64,000 nt of DNA from Streptomyces lucensis JCM 4490 (GTDB lineage Bacteria > Actinomycetota > Actinomycetes > Streptomycetales > Streptomycetaceae), in NCBI RefSeq assembly GCF_014650035.1, contig NZ_BMUE01000007.1, positions 1 through 64,000 of the forward strand. The letters are read 5' to 3'. Shown in pieces: positions 7,554-16,214 of this stretch (positions within the stretch are counted from its first letter, which is position 1; each line of letters opens with the position of its first letter). A program made the translations under genes and the position numbers. Under the pieces are notes generated by a model, which was not told the DNA's origin, did not search any database, and saw only the letters and a list, made by a program, of their open reading frames with translations.

Positions 7554-8906
7554 ATGATGCAGCCCGATTTCGACGCCGCGATCATCGGCGGTGGCCCGGC
7601 CGGATCGGCCGTCGCCTCCTACCTCGCCGAGGCCGGCCTGTCGGTGGCCGTGTTCGAGAGCGAGATGTTCCCGCGCCCCCACATCGGCGAGTCGCTGGTC
7701 CCCGCGACCATGCCGGTCCTCGACGAGATCGGCGTGATGCCCGACATCGAGGCGGCGGGGTTCCCCAGGAAGTACGGGGCCGCCTGGACGTCCGCCGAGT
7801 CACGCGACGTGCCGCACAACGGATTCACCGGCCTCGACCACGACTTCAAGGCCGCCGAGGTCATGTTCGTCGAGCGGGACCAGCCCGGTGTCCACCGCGA
7901 CTACACCTTTCACGTCGACCGCGCGAAGTTCGACCTGATCCTGCTCAAGCACGCCGAGAGCCGGGGCGCCCAGGTGTTCCAGAAGACCCGTGTCCTCAAG
8001 GCCGACTTCGACACCGACCCGGACCTCGTCACCCTCAACTGCCGCATCGGCCCCCGCACGCTGGACTTCACGGCCCGCATGGTGGTCGACGCGTCCGGCC
8101 GGCAGACCATGCTCGGCAACCAGCTCAAGGTGAAGGTCCCGGACCCCGTCTTCAACCAGTACGCGATCCACACCTGGTTCGAGGGACTGGACCGCTCGGC
8201 CATGGCCATCGACCAGTCCAAACGCGACTACATCTACGTGCACTTCCTGCCTCTCGAGGACACGTGGATGTGGCAGATCCCCATCACCGACACCATCACC
8301 AGCGTGGGCGTGGTGACCCAGAAGCACCGGTTCAAGGCCGCGAACGCCGACCGCGAGAAGTTCTTCTGGGACGTCGTCTCCAGCCGCGAGGACATCCACG
8401 AAGCGCTGCGGAAGTCCGAACGCGTCCGCCCGTTCAAGGCCGAGGGCGACTACAGCTACTCCATGCGGCGGATCTGCGGCGACCGGTTCGTGCTCATCGG
8501 CGACGCCGCGCGGTTCGTCGACCCCATCTTCTCCAGCGGCGTGAGCGTCGCCCTCAACAGCGCCCGGCTCGCCGCGAAGGACATAGTCGCCGCCCACAAG
8601 GCGGGCGACTTCCGCAAGGAGCGCTTCTCGACGTACGAGGACAAGCTCCGCCGGGCCGTGCGGAACTGGTACGAGTTCATCTCCGTCTACTACCGGCTGA
8701 ACGTCCTGTTCACCGCGTTCGTCCAGGACCCCCGCTACCGCATCGACGTACTGAAGATGCTCCAGGGCGACTTCTACGACGGTGAGGAGCCCAAGGCGCT
8801 GGGAGCCATGCGGGACCTCGTGACCAAGGTCGAGAACGATCCCGACCACCTGTGGCACCCCTACCTCGGCACGCTTCGGGCCCCGTCGGCAGCCCCCTCC
8901 TTCTGA
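7554..8906 (+). CDS. Flavin-dependent halogenase acting on a carrier-bound aromatic acid
   Basis: 450 residues. The FAD-binding motif GGGPAGSAVAS is at residues 12-22. The halogenase signature WxWxIP is WMWQIP at 238-243. GDAARFVDPIFSSGVSVAL near residue 320 is the second flavin-contact region shared with the ChlB4/CalO3/AviH/PltA group. These enzymes use FADH2, oxygen and chloride to form hypochlorous acid that chlorinates an electron-rich ring; members of this branch usually work on substrates tethered to an ACP. The position between a free ACP and a salicylate-type PKS supports this. A flavin reductase partner is not encoded in the window. AGGAGG precedes ATGATG; either ATG may be used. 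Confidence 0.9.
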   Translation: MMQPDFDAAIIGGGPAGSAVASYLAEAGLSVAVFESEMFPRPHIGESLVPATMPVLDEIGVMPDIEAAGFPRKYGAAWTSAESRDVPHNGFTGLDHDFKAAEVMFVERDQPGVHRDYTFHVDRAKFDLILLKHAESRGAQVFQKTRVLKADFDTDPDLVTLNCRIGPRTLDFTARMVVDASGRQTMLGNQLKVKVPDPVFNQYAIHTWFEGLDRSAMAIDQSKRDYIYVHFLPLEDTWMWQIPITDTITSVGVVTQKHRFKAANADREKFFWDVVSSREDIHEALRKSERVRPFKAEGDYSYSMRRICGDRFVLIGDAARFVDPIFSSGVSVALNSARLAAKDIVAAHKAGDFRKERFSTYEDKLRRAVRNWYEFISVYYRLNVLFTAFVQDPRYRIDVLKMLQGDFYDGEEPKALGAMRDLVTKVENDPDHLWHPYLGTLRAPSAAPSF

Positions 8907-8944
8907 CCCGCCGACCGCGTCACGGACGACAAGGAGCTTGGACC

Positions 8945-11900
8945 GTGCCCAGTCACGACGCTGCCCGCGCAGGCAGCCCGGATGCCGTCGAGGAACCCAT
9001 CGCCGTGCTCGGCATGGCGTGCCGGTTCGCCGGCGGGGCCGACACCCCGGAAGCCTTCTGGGACCTGCTGCTCGATGGCCGGGACGGCATCGGCGAGGTC
9101 CCCGGCAAGCGGTGGCGCGTGTACGAGGAGGCCGGCCCCGACCACGCCGCGGCGCTCCGCCGCGCCACGCGGTGGGGCGGATTCCTCGACGACATCGAGG
9201 GGTTCGACGCCGAGTTCTTCGGGCTCTCCCCCCGGGAGGCGGAGCTGATGGACCCGCAGCAGCGGCTGCTGCTGGAGGTGGCCTGGGAGGCGCTGGAGCA
9301 CGCCGGCATCCCGCCGCGCGACCTCGCGGGCACCGACGCCGGCGTGTTCGTCGGCATCGGCTCGGACGACTACGGCCGCCGCATGCTGGAGGACCTGCCC
9401 GGCATCGAGGCGTGGACGGGCATCGGCAGCGCCATGTGCGCGGCGGCCAACCGGATCTCCTACGCCCTCGACCTGCGCGGCCCGAGCCTCGCGGTGGACA
9501 CGGCCTGCTCGGCCTCCCTCGTCGCGGTCCATCTGGCCTGCCAGAGCCTGCGGGCCGGCGAGAGCGACGTGACGCTCGCCGCGGGCGTCAACCTCATCAT
9601 CTCGCCCGGTCTGACGCTCACCCTGGACGCGGCCGGCGCGACCGCGCCCGACGGGCGCTCCAAGTCCTTCGACGCCTCCGCCGACGGCTACGGCCGGGGC
9701 GAGGGCTGCGGCCTGCTCGTCCTCAAGCGGCTCTCCGACGCCCGGCGCGACGGCGATCCCGTGCTGGCGGTCATCCGGGGCAGCTCGGTCAACCAGGACG
9801 GAAAGACCAACGGCATCATGGCGCCCAGCGGCACGGCCCAGGAGCACGTCCTCGAACTGGCCTGCCGGCGGGCCGGCGTCGACCCCGCCTCCCTCGACTA
9901 CGTGGAGGCCCACGGCACCGGCACCCGGCTCGGCGACCCGCTGGAGGCCGGCGCGCTGAGCGCCGTGTTCGGGCGGGGACGCCCGGCGGACGAGCCCTGC
10001 CTGATCGGCTCGGTGAAGTCGAACATCGGGCACCTGGAGGCCGCGGCCGGCATCGCGGGCCTCATCAAGGTGACCCTGGCGCTCAGCAACGGCGAGATCC
10101 CGCCCAGCCTGAACTTCACCGAGGGCAACCCCGCCGTCGACTGGGACGGCTCCGGGCTGCGCGTCGTCACCGGACGAACCGCCTGGCCCGCCCACGAAGA
10201 CCGCCCCGTCCGGGCGGGAGTCTCCGGATTCGGCTACGGCGGCACCATCGCCCACGTCGTCATGGAACGGGCCCCCGGGACGCGAGGCCCCGCCGGCACA
10301 CTCCCCGGCCGGGCGCGGCGAGCCGAGGACGCGCCCCCCGGCACGGCTGAACGGCTGTTCCCGGTCTCGGGCGCCTCGCGGGCCTCGCTCAGGGCGTACG
10401 CCGGACGCCTCGCCGACCGGCTGTCGGCCCAGGACGCCGGCGCCGAGCTGTCCCTCGACGCCCTGGGCCACACCCTGGCGCTGCGCAGGTCACCGCTGGC
10501 CCACCGGGCCGCGGTGGTGGCCTCCGGACACGCCGATCTCGCGGCCAAGCTGCGGCTCGTCTCCGTGGGCGAGCAGACCCGGGAGGCCGTGACGGGGTCC
10601 GTCCCCTCCGACCCCGGCGCCGGACCGGTGTGGGTGTTCTCCGGCCACGGTTCCCAGTGGTCCGGCATGGGACGCGAACTCCTCGCGTCCGAACCCGCGT
10701 TCGCCGCGGTCATCGACGAGATCGATCCGGTCTTCCAGAAGGAGATCGGATTCTCCGCCCGGCAGGCCGTCCTGGACGGCGACTTCGACACCGTCGACCG
10801 CATCCAGACCATGATCTTCGCCGTGCAGGTCGCGCTGGCCGCCGTCTGGCGCTCCTACGGCGCCGCCCCCGCCGCGGTGATCGGGCACTCCGTCGGCGAG
10901 ATCGCCGCGGCGGTGGCGGCGGACGCCCTGTCCCTGACGGACGGCGCCCGGCTCATCTGCCGCCGGTCCCGGCTGCTGCGGCGCGTCGCCGGCCACGGTG
11001 CCATGGCGATGGCGAGTGTCTCCTTCGAGGAGGCGGAACGGCGTCTCGCGGGACGCACCGACGTGGTGCCCGCGATCGCCGCCTCCCCGCACTCCGCCGT
11101 CGTCGCGGGAGACCCCGCGGCGATCGAGGCACTGGTCGAGCAGTGGCAGGCCGAGGACGTCCAGATGCGCCGCGTCGCCTCGGACGTCGCCTTCCACAGC
11201 CCGCACATGGACCCGCTGCTCGCCGAACTCGCGGCCGCCGCGGCGGACCTGGCGCCGCGTGAACCGAGCGTGCCCATGTACTCCACGGCGATGACGGACC
11301 CCCGGTCGACGGCCCCGCTGGACGGCGCCTACTGGGCCGCCAACCTGCGCAGCCCCGTCCGGCTGCGGGAAGCGGTGACGGCGGCCGCCGAGGACGGCCA
11401 CCTCGCCTTCCTCGAACTGTCCGCGCACCCCGTGGTCACCCACTCCATCGGCGAGACACTGTCCGAACTCGGCCTGGAGGACGCCTTCACCGGCTCCTCG
11501 CTCAGGCGCAACCAGTCCGAGCGCACCACCCTGCTCGCCTCCATCGGCGCCGCCCACTGCCACGGCGTCACCGTGGACTGGACCCGGCTGCAGCCGGCCG
11601 GCGACCTCGTCCCGCTGCCGCCGGTGGCCTGGCAGCGCAGCCCGCACTGGCACGAGCGCGCCGGCGCGGCCACCGGACAGGGGCTGCAGCACGACCTCGA
11701 CTCCCACGCCCTGCTCGGACCGCGCGTCCCCGTCGCGGGACGGCCGATGGAGCTGTGGCGCACCCTGCTCGACGACGAGAGCCGCCCCTACCCCGGGAGC
11801 CACACCATCAACGGCACGGAGATCGTTCCGGCCGCCGTCCTGATCAACACCTTCCTCGACGCCGGACGGGCCGCCGACGGCACCCGGCCCGTGCTGCGGG

Positions 11901-14272
11901 ACATGACGCTGCGCCTGCCGCTGACCACCACCGAGCGCCGCGAACTGCAGGTGATCAAGGACGACACCGCGCTGCGCCTCGCCTCACGGTCCCAGCAGGA
12001 CGGCGCGACGTGGCTCACCCACACCACGGCCACGGCACTCGCGGCGAGCGACAGCGCGCCGCCCCGGGGCCTGCCCCCCGGTACCGCACTGGACGCCGCC
12101 GACCCCGCGGACGTCCAGCGGCACCTGACGTCGGTGGGCGTGCCCACCATGGGCTTCGACTGGACCATCGAGGAACTCGCCCGCGCAGAGGGCAGGGTGC
12201 GGGCGCGGGTGCGCGTGCGGCAGCCCGAGCGGGCGGAGGCGACCTGGGCGCCGCTGCTCGACGCCGCCCTGTCCATCGCGCCGACCGCCGTACCGGGGCC
12301 CGCGGCCCTGCGGATGGTGGCCTCCTTCGAGGAGCTGGCGGCGGACGGCGCCCCACCGGACGGGCCGAGCACGGTCGAGGTCGTCGCCGACCCGGCCCGC
12401 GAGGGGATCGTCGACGTCCTGGTGAAGGACGCGGACGGACGCGTCGTCGCCTGGGTGAGCGGACTGCGCTACGGCGGCATGGACCAGGGCGCCATGACGG
12501 CGGCGCACCCCCGAGACCTGGTGTACGAGGTGGCGTGGCGGCCACTCGAGCTGCCCGCGCCGGCGGACGCCCCGGCACGCCGGCTCGTGCTGGTCGCCGA
12601 GGACACGCGGGACACACGGAACCTGAGCGCGGCCCTGTCCGACGCCGGGGCCGACGTGCTGGTGGTACCGGAGCCCGCGCGCCTGGACGGCGTCGCCGGA
12701 CTCGACGAGGGGACCGACGTCGTCGTGCTCCCGCCGCCGGCGGGGGACACCCCGGTCGCGGAAGCCGCCGTACGCTCCGCGTGGCTGCTCACCCGGACGG
12801 CGCAGCGTCTCGCCGCACGCGACACCCTCCGCTTCCCCCGGCTGTGGTGCCTGACCACCGGCGTGCGCGAGAGCCACGAGGAGGCCCGTCTCGCCCACGC
12901 CCCGCTGTGGGGTCTGGGCCGGGTGATCGCTGGTGAGCACAGCGAGTTGTGGGGCGGCGTGATCGACCTCGCCCCCGGCGATCCGGGCGCCGACGCCGCG
13001 ACGCTCCTCGCCGTCCTGCACAGGGGCGCCGGCGACGACGTCGTCGCCGTCCGTGACGGCGCGGCCACGGCGGCCCGGCTGGCCGTGTGCGAACGCGAGC
13101 CGGTCCGCGAGTCGCTCAAGTGCCGGGCGGACGGAACCTATCTGATCTCCGGCGGCCTGGGCACCCTCGGCCTGGAGGTCGCCCGGTGGCTGGCCGAACG
13201 CGGCGCCCGACGCCTCGTACTGACCGGCCGGCGGGGCCTGCCGCCCCGCTCGGCCTGGGACGGGCCCGCCGACGCGGACACCAGGCGCCGCGTGGACGCG
13301 GTCCGCGCCCTGGAGGAGCAGGGCGTCACCGTCCGGGTGGTGCCCCTGGACGTCACCGACGCCGAACGGGCCGCCGAGCAGCTGGACCCGGACGCCCTCG
13401 GGCTGCCGCCCGTCCGGGGCGTGGTCCACCTCGCCGGCGTGCTCGACAACCGTATGCTCACCGCGGTCGACGAGGACTCCCTGCGGACCGTGCTGCGGCC
13501 GAAGGCCGAAGGCGCCTGGGCCTTGCACACCCTGTTCCCGCCCGGCGCGGTCGACTTCTTCGTGATGTTCTCCTCCTGCGGCCAACTGCTCGGCCTGCCG
13601 GGCCAGGCCGCGTACGGCTCCGCCAACGCCTTTCTCGACGCCCTCGCCGCACACCGCAACGCCCGGGCCGCGTCCGCCGGCACGACGAGCCTCGGCTGGA
13701 CCTCGTGGCGCGGACAGGGCATGGCCGTCAACGAGGTCGTCGACAGCGAGCTGCACGCCCGCGGTGTCTCCGACATCTCGGTCCAGGAGGCCTTCGCCGC
13801 CTGGGACTTCGCCGAGCGGCGCGGCCCGGGGCACTACCCCGTCCTGCGCCTGCTGCCCCTCGAACCGGACATGGACCGGCTGCCGTTCCTGAGCGAGGTC
13901 CACCAGACCCTGCAGGCGGCGCCCACGACCGGCCAGGGAACCGACGCGTTCACCGGCCTGTCCCCCGATGAGCTGCGCACGCGCCTGCTGGAGGAGGTGG
14001 CGGCGCAGATCGCCGGCGAGATGAAGCTGGCCACGACCCAGCTCGACCACCGCCGGTCACTGGTCGAGCAGGGACTCGACTCGGTGATGACGATCGTCGT
14101 CCGGCGCCGCCTGGAGAAGCGGTTCGGCCACAGACTCCCGGCGACGCTCCTGTGGCACCAGCCCACCGTGACCGCCATCAGCGAGCACCTGGCGGGCCTC
14201 CTGGCCGCGGCCACGACCGTGCCCGGCGACGCCGAGCCGGCCGAGGAGCCCGGGACGGTCACGGCCGTCTGA
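8945..14272 (+). CDS. Iterative type I PKS, 6-methylsalicylate-synthase type (KS-AT-DH-KR-ACP)
   Basis: 1775 residues in one module. KS: DTACSAS with Cys188, then EAHGTGT and SNIGHLEAA. AT: GHSVGE with Ser649 and a VAFHSPH motif, the His-Ala-Phe-His-like pattern of malonyl-specific domains. DH/thioester-hydrolase region: H953 in HTINGTEIVP (HxxxGxxxxP). KR: GGLGTLG from residue 1403 and Tyr1557 in AAYGSANAF. ACP: GLDSV, Ser1713. Order and length fit bacterial 6-methylsalicylate synthases such as ChlB1, while orsellinate synthases (AviM, CalO5) are shorter and lack KR. It should build an aromatic acid from malonyl-CoA with one ketoreduction. The GTG start follows AAGGAG; an upstream ATG in frame overlaps the halogenase gene and is less likely. 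Confidence 0.9.
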   Translation: MPSHDAARAGSPDAVEEPIAVLGMACRFAGGADTPEAFWDLLLDGRDGIGEVPGKRWRVYEEAGPDHAAALRRATRWGGFLDDIEGFDAEFFGLSPREAELMDPQQRLLLEVAWEALEHAGIPPRDLAGTDAGVFVGIGSDDYGRRMLEDLPGIEAWTGIGSAMCAAANRISYALDLRGPSLAVDTACSASLVAVHLACQSLRAGESDVTLAAGVNLIISPGLTLTLDAAGATAPDGRSKSFDASADGYGRGEGCGLLVLKRLSDARRDGDPVLAVIRGSSVNQDGKTNGIMAPSGTAQEHVLELACRRAGVDPASLDYVEAHGTGTRLGDPLEAGALSAVFGRGRPADEPCLIGSVKSNIGHLEAAAGIAGLIKVTLALSNGEIPPSLNFTEGNPAVDWDGSGLRVVTGRTAWPAHEDRPVRAGVSGFGYGGTIAHVVMERAPGTRGPAGTLPGRARRAEDAPPGTAERLFPVSGASRASLRAYAGRLADRLSAQDAGAELSLDALGHTLALRRSPLAHRAAVVASGHADLAAKLRLVSVGEQTREAVTGSVPSDPGAGPVWVFSGHGSQWSGMGRELLASEPAFAAVIDEIDPVFQKEIGFSARQAVLDGDFDTVDRIQTMIFAVQVALAAVWRSYGAAPAAVIGHSVGEIAAAVAADALSLTDGARLICRRSRLLRRVAGHGAMAMASVSFEEAERRLAGRTDVVPAIAASPHSAVVAGDPAAIEALVEQWQAEDVQMRRVASDVAFHSPHMDPLLAELAAAAADLAPREPSVPMYSTAMTDPRSTAPLDGAYWAANLRSPVRLREAVTAAAEDGHLAFLELSAHPVVTHSIGETLSELGLEDAFTGSSLRRNQSERTTLLASIGAAHCHGVTVDWTRLQPAGDLVPLPPVAWQRSPHWHERAGAATGQGLQHDLDSHALLGPRVPVAGRPMELWRTLLDDESRPYPGSHTINGTEIVPAAVLINTFLDAGRAADGTRPVLRDMTLRLPLTTTERRELQVIKDDTALRLASRSQQDGATWLTHTTATALAASDSAPPRGLPPGTALDAADPADVQRHLTSVGVPTMGFDWTIEELARAEGRVRARVRVRQPERAEATWAPLLDAALSIAPTAVPGPAALRMVASFEELAADGAPPDGPSTVEVVADPAREGIVDVLVKDADGRVVAWVSGLRYGGMDQGAMTAAHPRDLVYEVAWRPLELPAPADAPARRLVLVAEDTRDTRNLSAALSDAGADVLVVPEPARLDGVAGLDEGTDVVVLPPPAGDTPVAEAAVRSAWLLTRTAQRLAARDTLRFPRLWCLTTGVRESHEEARLAHAPLWGLGRVIAGEHSELWGGVIDLAPGDPGADAATLLAVLHRGAGDDVVAVRDGAATAARLAVCEREPVRESLKCRADGTYLISGGLGTLGLEVARWLAERGARRLVLTGRRGLPPRSAWDGPADADTRRRVDAVRALEEQGVTVRVVPLDVTDAERAAEQLDPDALGLPPVRGVVHLAGVLDNRMLTAVDEDSLRTVLRPKAEGAWALHTLFPPGAVDFFVMFSSCGQLLGLPGQAAYGSANAFLDALAAHRNARAASAGTTSLGWTSWRGQGMAVNEVVDSELHARGVSDISVQEAFAAWDFAERRGPGHYPVLRLLPLEPDMDRLPFLSEVHQTLQAAPTTGQGTDAFTGLSPDELRTRLLEEVAAQIAGEMKLATTQLDHRRSLVEQGLDSVMTIVVRRRLEKRFGHRLPATLLWHQPTVTAISEHLAGLLAAATTVPGDAEPAEEPGTVTAV

Positions 14273-14322
14273 GGCCGCGGGCACCACGAAGGACCATCCG
14301 AGTCACCGACACGGGAGACCGA

Positions 14323-15561
14323 GTGCGAGTTCTGTTCACGCCGTATCCCTGGGCGAGCCACTACTACCAGATGGTCGGCCTCGTGTGGGCGTTCAGGGCG
14401 GCCGGCCACGAGGTCCGGGTCGCCGTGCCCCCGTCCGTCGTCGACGCCGTCACCGGCAGCGGAATCGTCGCCGTCACGGTGGGCGGCCGCTACGATCTCA
14501 TGGCGGGCGTCGCCGGCCTGGTGAAGGCGCGGCAGGAGCTGGTGGACCAGCCGGCCGGCCGGGACGAGCGGGGAGAGCTCCGCCCGGAGGCGCGGCGCGA
14601 GCTGCTGCGACTCAGGATGGTCCCGCACACCAGGGCGGCGCAGGACGCCGCCGAGGACCTGGTGGCCGTCACCCGCGCGTGGCGGCCGGACATCGTGGTC
14701 GCCGATCCACTCGTCTACGCGGCCCCGCTGGCGGCGGCCGCGGCGGGAGCCCCCCTCGTCCGGCACCTGTGGGGTCCGGACATGTGCCGCCACCTCGTCA
14801 TGCCGGGATCCGGGGTGAGCGCGCGGGACGATCCGCGGGCCGCCTGGCCCGCGGAGCTGGCCGCCCTCTACGAGAAGCACGGTGCGACGCCCGCCGCCGA
14901 CGTCGCCGTCCGGACGCTCGACAACTGCCCGCCCGGCCTTCAGCTCCCCGGGGTGCCGAACCGGATCCCGATGCGCTTCACCGCCTACAACGGCACGGCG
15001 GTGGCCCCCTCCTGGCTGTCCGAGCCCGCCGGCAGACCCCGGATCTGCGTCACCTGGGGCTCGGCGGCCACCGCCTACCTGGGTCCGGAGTCGTTCCTGG
15101 TGCCCCGCATCCTCGACGGGCTCAGCGGCCTCGACGTGGACGTCGTCGTCGCCGTCAGGCGGGCGGACGCCGCGCGCATCCCCGCGGTCCCCGCCGGGGT
15201 GCGGATCGTGGAGGGGATGCCGCTGGAACTGATCCTGCCGGGCTGCGACGCGATCGTCCACCAGTCCGGCGCCGGGACCACACTCACCGCCGCCCTGCAC
15301 GGAGTCCCCCAGCTGACCCTCCCGCAGGTCGCCGACCAGGGCCTGGTCAGCGACCGCCTGGCCCGCACCGGCGCGGGCATCGTCCTGGCGCCGGACGATA
15401 CGGAGCCGCACGCCGTCGAGGCCGCCGCGGGGAAGCTCCTCGGCGCCGGCGAGCACCGTGCGGCGGCCCTGCGCCTGCGCGAGGAGATGCTGACCCAGCC
15501 GGCCCCGTCCGCGGTCGTCCGCACGCTGGAGGACCTGGTCGCGACGCACCGGGAAGGCTGA
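14323..15561 (+). CDS. Glycosyltransferase (GT1, macrolide/aromatic polyketide type)
   Basis: 412 residues with the GT-B fold. The N-terminus VRVLFTPYPWASHYYQMVGL is the acceptor-domain start seen in EryCIII/DesVII-type enzymes. The donor-binding region near residue 310 reads IVHQSGAGTTLTAALHGVPQ, the conserved HxGxGT motif, followed by DQGLVSDRLARTGAG. It probably attaches the deoxysugar made by the upstream genes to the polyketide aglycone, whose own PKS must lie outside the window. The GTG start is the one that begins the fold properly; its ribosome site (GGGAGA) is modest. It is the last cluster gene before a strong hairpin. No activator (DesVIII-type) gene is beside it. Confidence 0.85.
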   Translation: MRVLFTPYPWASHYYQMVGLVWAFRAAGHEVRVAVPPSVVDAVTGSGIVAVTVGGRYDLMAGVAGLVKARQELVDQPAGRDERGELRPEARRELLRLRMVPHTRAAQDAAEDLVAVTRAWRPDIVVADPLVYAAPLAAAAAGAPLVRHLWGPDMCRHLVMPGSGVSARDDPRAAWPAELAALYEKHGATPAADVAVRTLDNCPPGLQLPGVPNRIPMRFTAYNGTAVAPSWLSEPAGRPRICVTWGSAATAYLGPESFLVPRILDGLSGLDVDVVVAVRRADAARIPAVPAGVRIVEGMPLELILPGCDAIVHQSGAGTTLTAALHGVPQLTLPQVADQGLVSDRLARTGAGIVLAPDDTEPHAVEAAAGKLLGAGEHRAAALRLREEMLTQPAPSAVVRTLEDLVATHREG

Positions 15562-15586
15562 GCCCGAGGCGGCAGGCGTGGGCTGC

Positions 15587-15620
15587 CGGCTCCCGGGGAA
15601 CTCCGCTGCGCCGGGAGCCG
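15587..15620 (+). terminator. Hairpin at the end of the biosynthetic cluster
   Basis: CGGCTCCCGG pairs perfectly with CCGGGAGCCG across a 14-base loop, 25 bases after the glycosyltransferase stop. No T-run follows, as is common in Streptomyces. Confidence 0.55.
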
Positions 15621-15686
15621 TTCCCAGCGTGCGGTCGTCGTGGCCGCGCGCGGCGGGGAAGGGCCGCGGAGGACGGCGGCGGACGG

Positions 15687-16172
15687 ATGGACGGACGAGG
15701 ACCGGGCGCGGTGGCGGAGCTGGTGGTGCTGGTCGGCTTGCAGGCGTCGGGGAAGTCGGCGTTCTGCGAGCAGCGCCTGCGCGCCGGTCACGTCCTGGTC
15801 AGCAAGGACGCCTTCCCGCGCTCGGCCCGGCACAAGCAGGCCCGTCAGATGCGGCTGGTGACACAGGCGCTCGCCGCCGGCCGGTCGGTGGTGGTCGACA
15901 ACACCAACCCCTCACCCGAGGAATGGGCGCCGCTCGTGGAAGCGGCCCGAGCCCACGGCGCCACGGTCGGCGCGTACTGGTTCCCGCCGGACCTCGCCGG
16001 CTCCCTGCGCCGCAACGCCGCCCGCTCGGGCCGCGCCCGGGTGCCCGACGCCGGCATCCACGCGACGCTGCGGCGCCTGCGCCGCCCCACGCGGGCCGAC
16101 GGCTTCGACGCCGTCCACGTCGTCCGCTTCGACGGGCTGGGAGGCTTCGAGGTCTGTGCCTCGGGCGCCTGA
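15687..16172 (+). CDS. AAA-type ATP-binding protein, polynucleotide-kinase-like
   Basis: 161 residues. The Walker A motif GLQASGKS is near residue 17, then LVSKDAFPRSARHKQARQM and VVVDNTNPSPEEWAPLV, a pattern seen in small P-loop kinases related to the kinase domain of T4 polynucleotide kinase. The true substrate is unknown; phosphorylation of a nucleic-acid end or a small hydroxyl compound are both possible. A GTG start eight codons further on is an alternative. It stands alone after the cluster terminator and converges on the glycerol kinase gene, with only 42 bases between the stops. Confidence 0.7.
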   Translation: MDGRGPGAVAELVVLVGLQASGKSAFCEQRLRAGHVLVSKDAFPRSARHKQARQMRLVTQALAAGRSVVVDNTNPSPEEWAPLVEAARAHGATVGAYWFPPDLAGSLRRNAARSGRARVPDAGIHATLRRLRRPTRADGFDAVHVVRFDGLGGFEVCASGA

Positions 16173-16214
16173 CGCGCCGCGGCCGAGACCCGTCCCTCCG
16201 GCAGCGGACCCGGG

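Noticed and set aside
11984..14050. Open frame of 688 codons antisense to the PKS
   Set aside because: The plus strand encodes continuous DH, KR and ACP motifs here; the minus translation has no recognisable motif.
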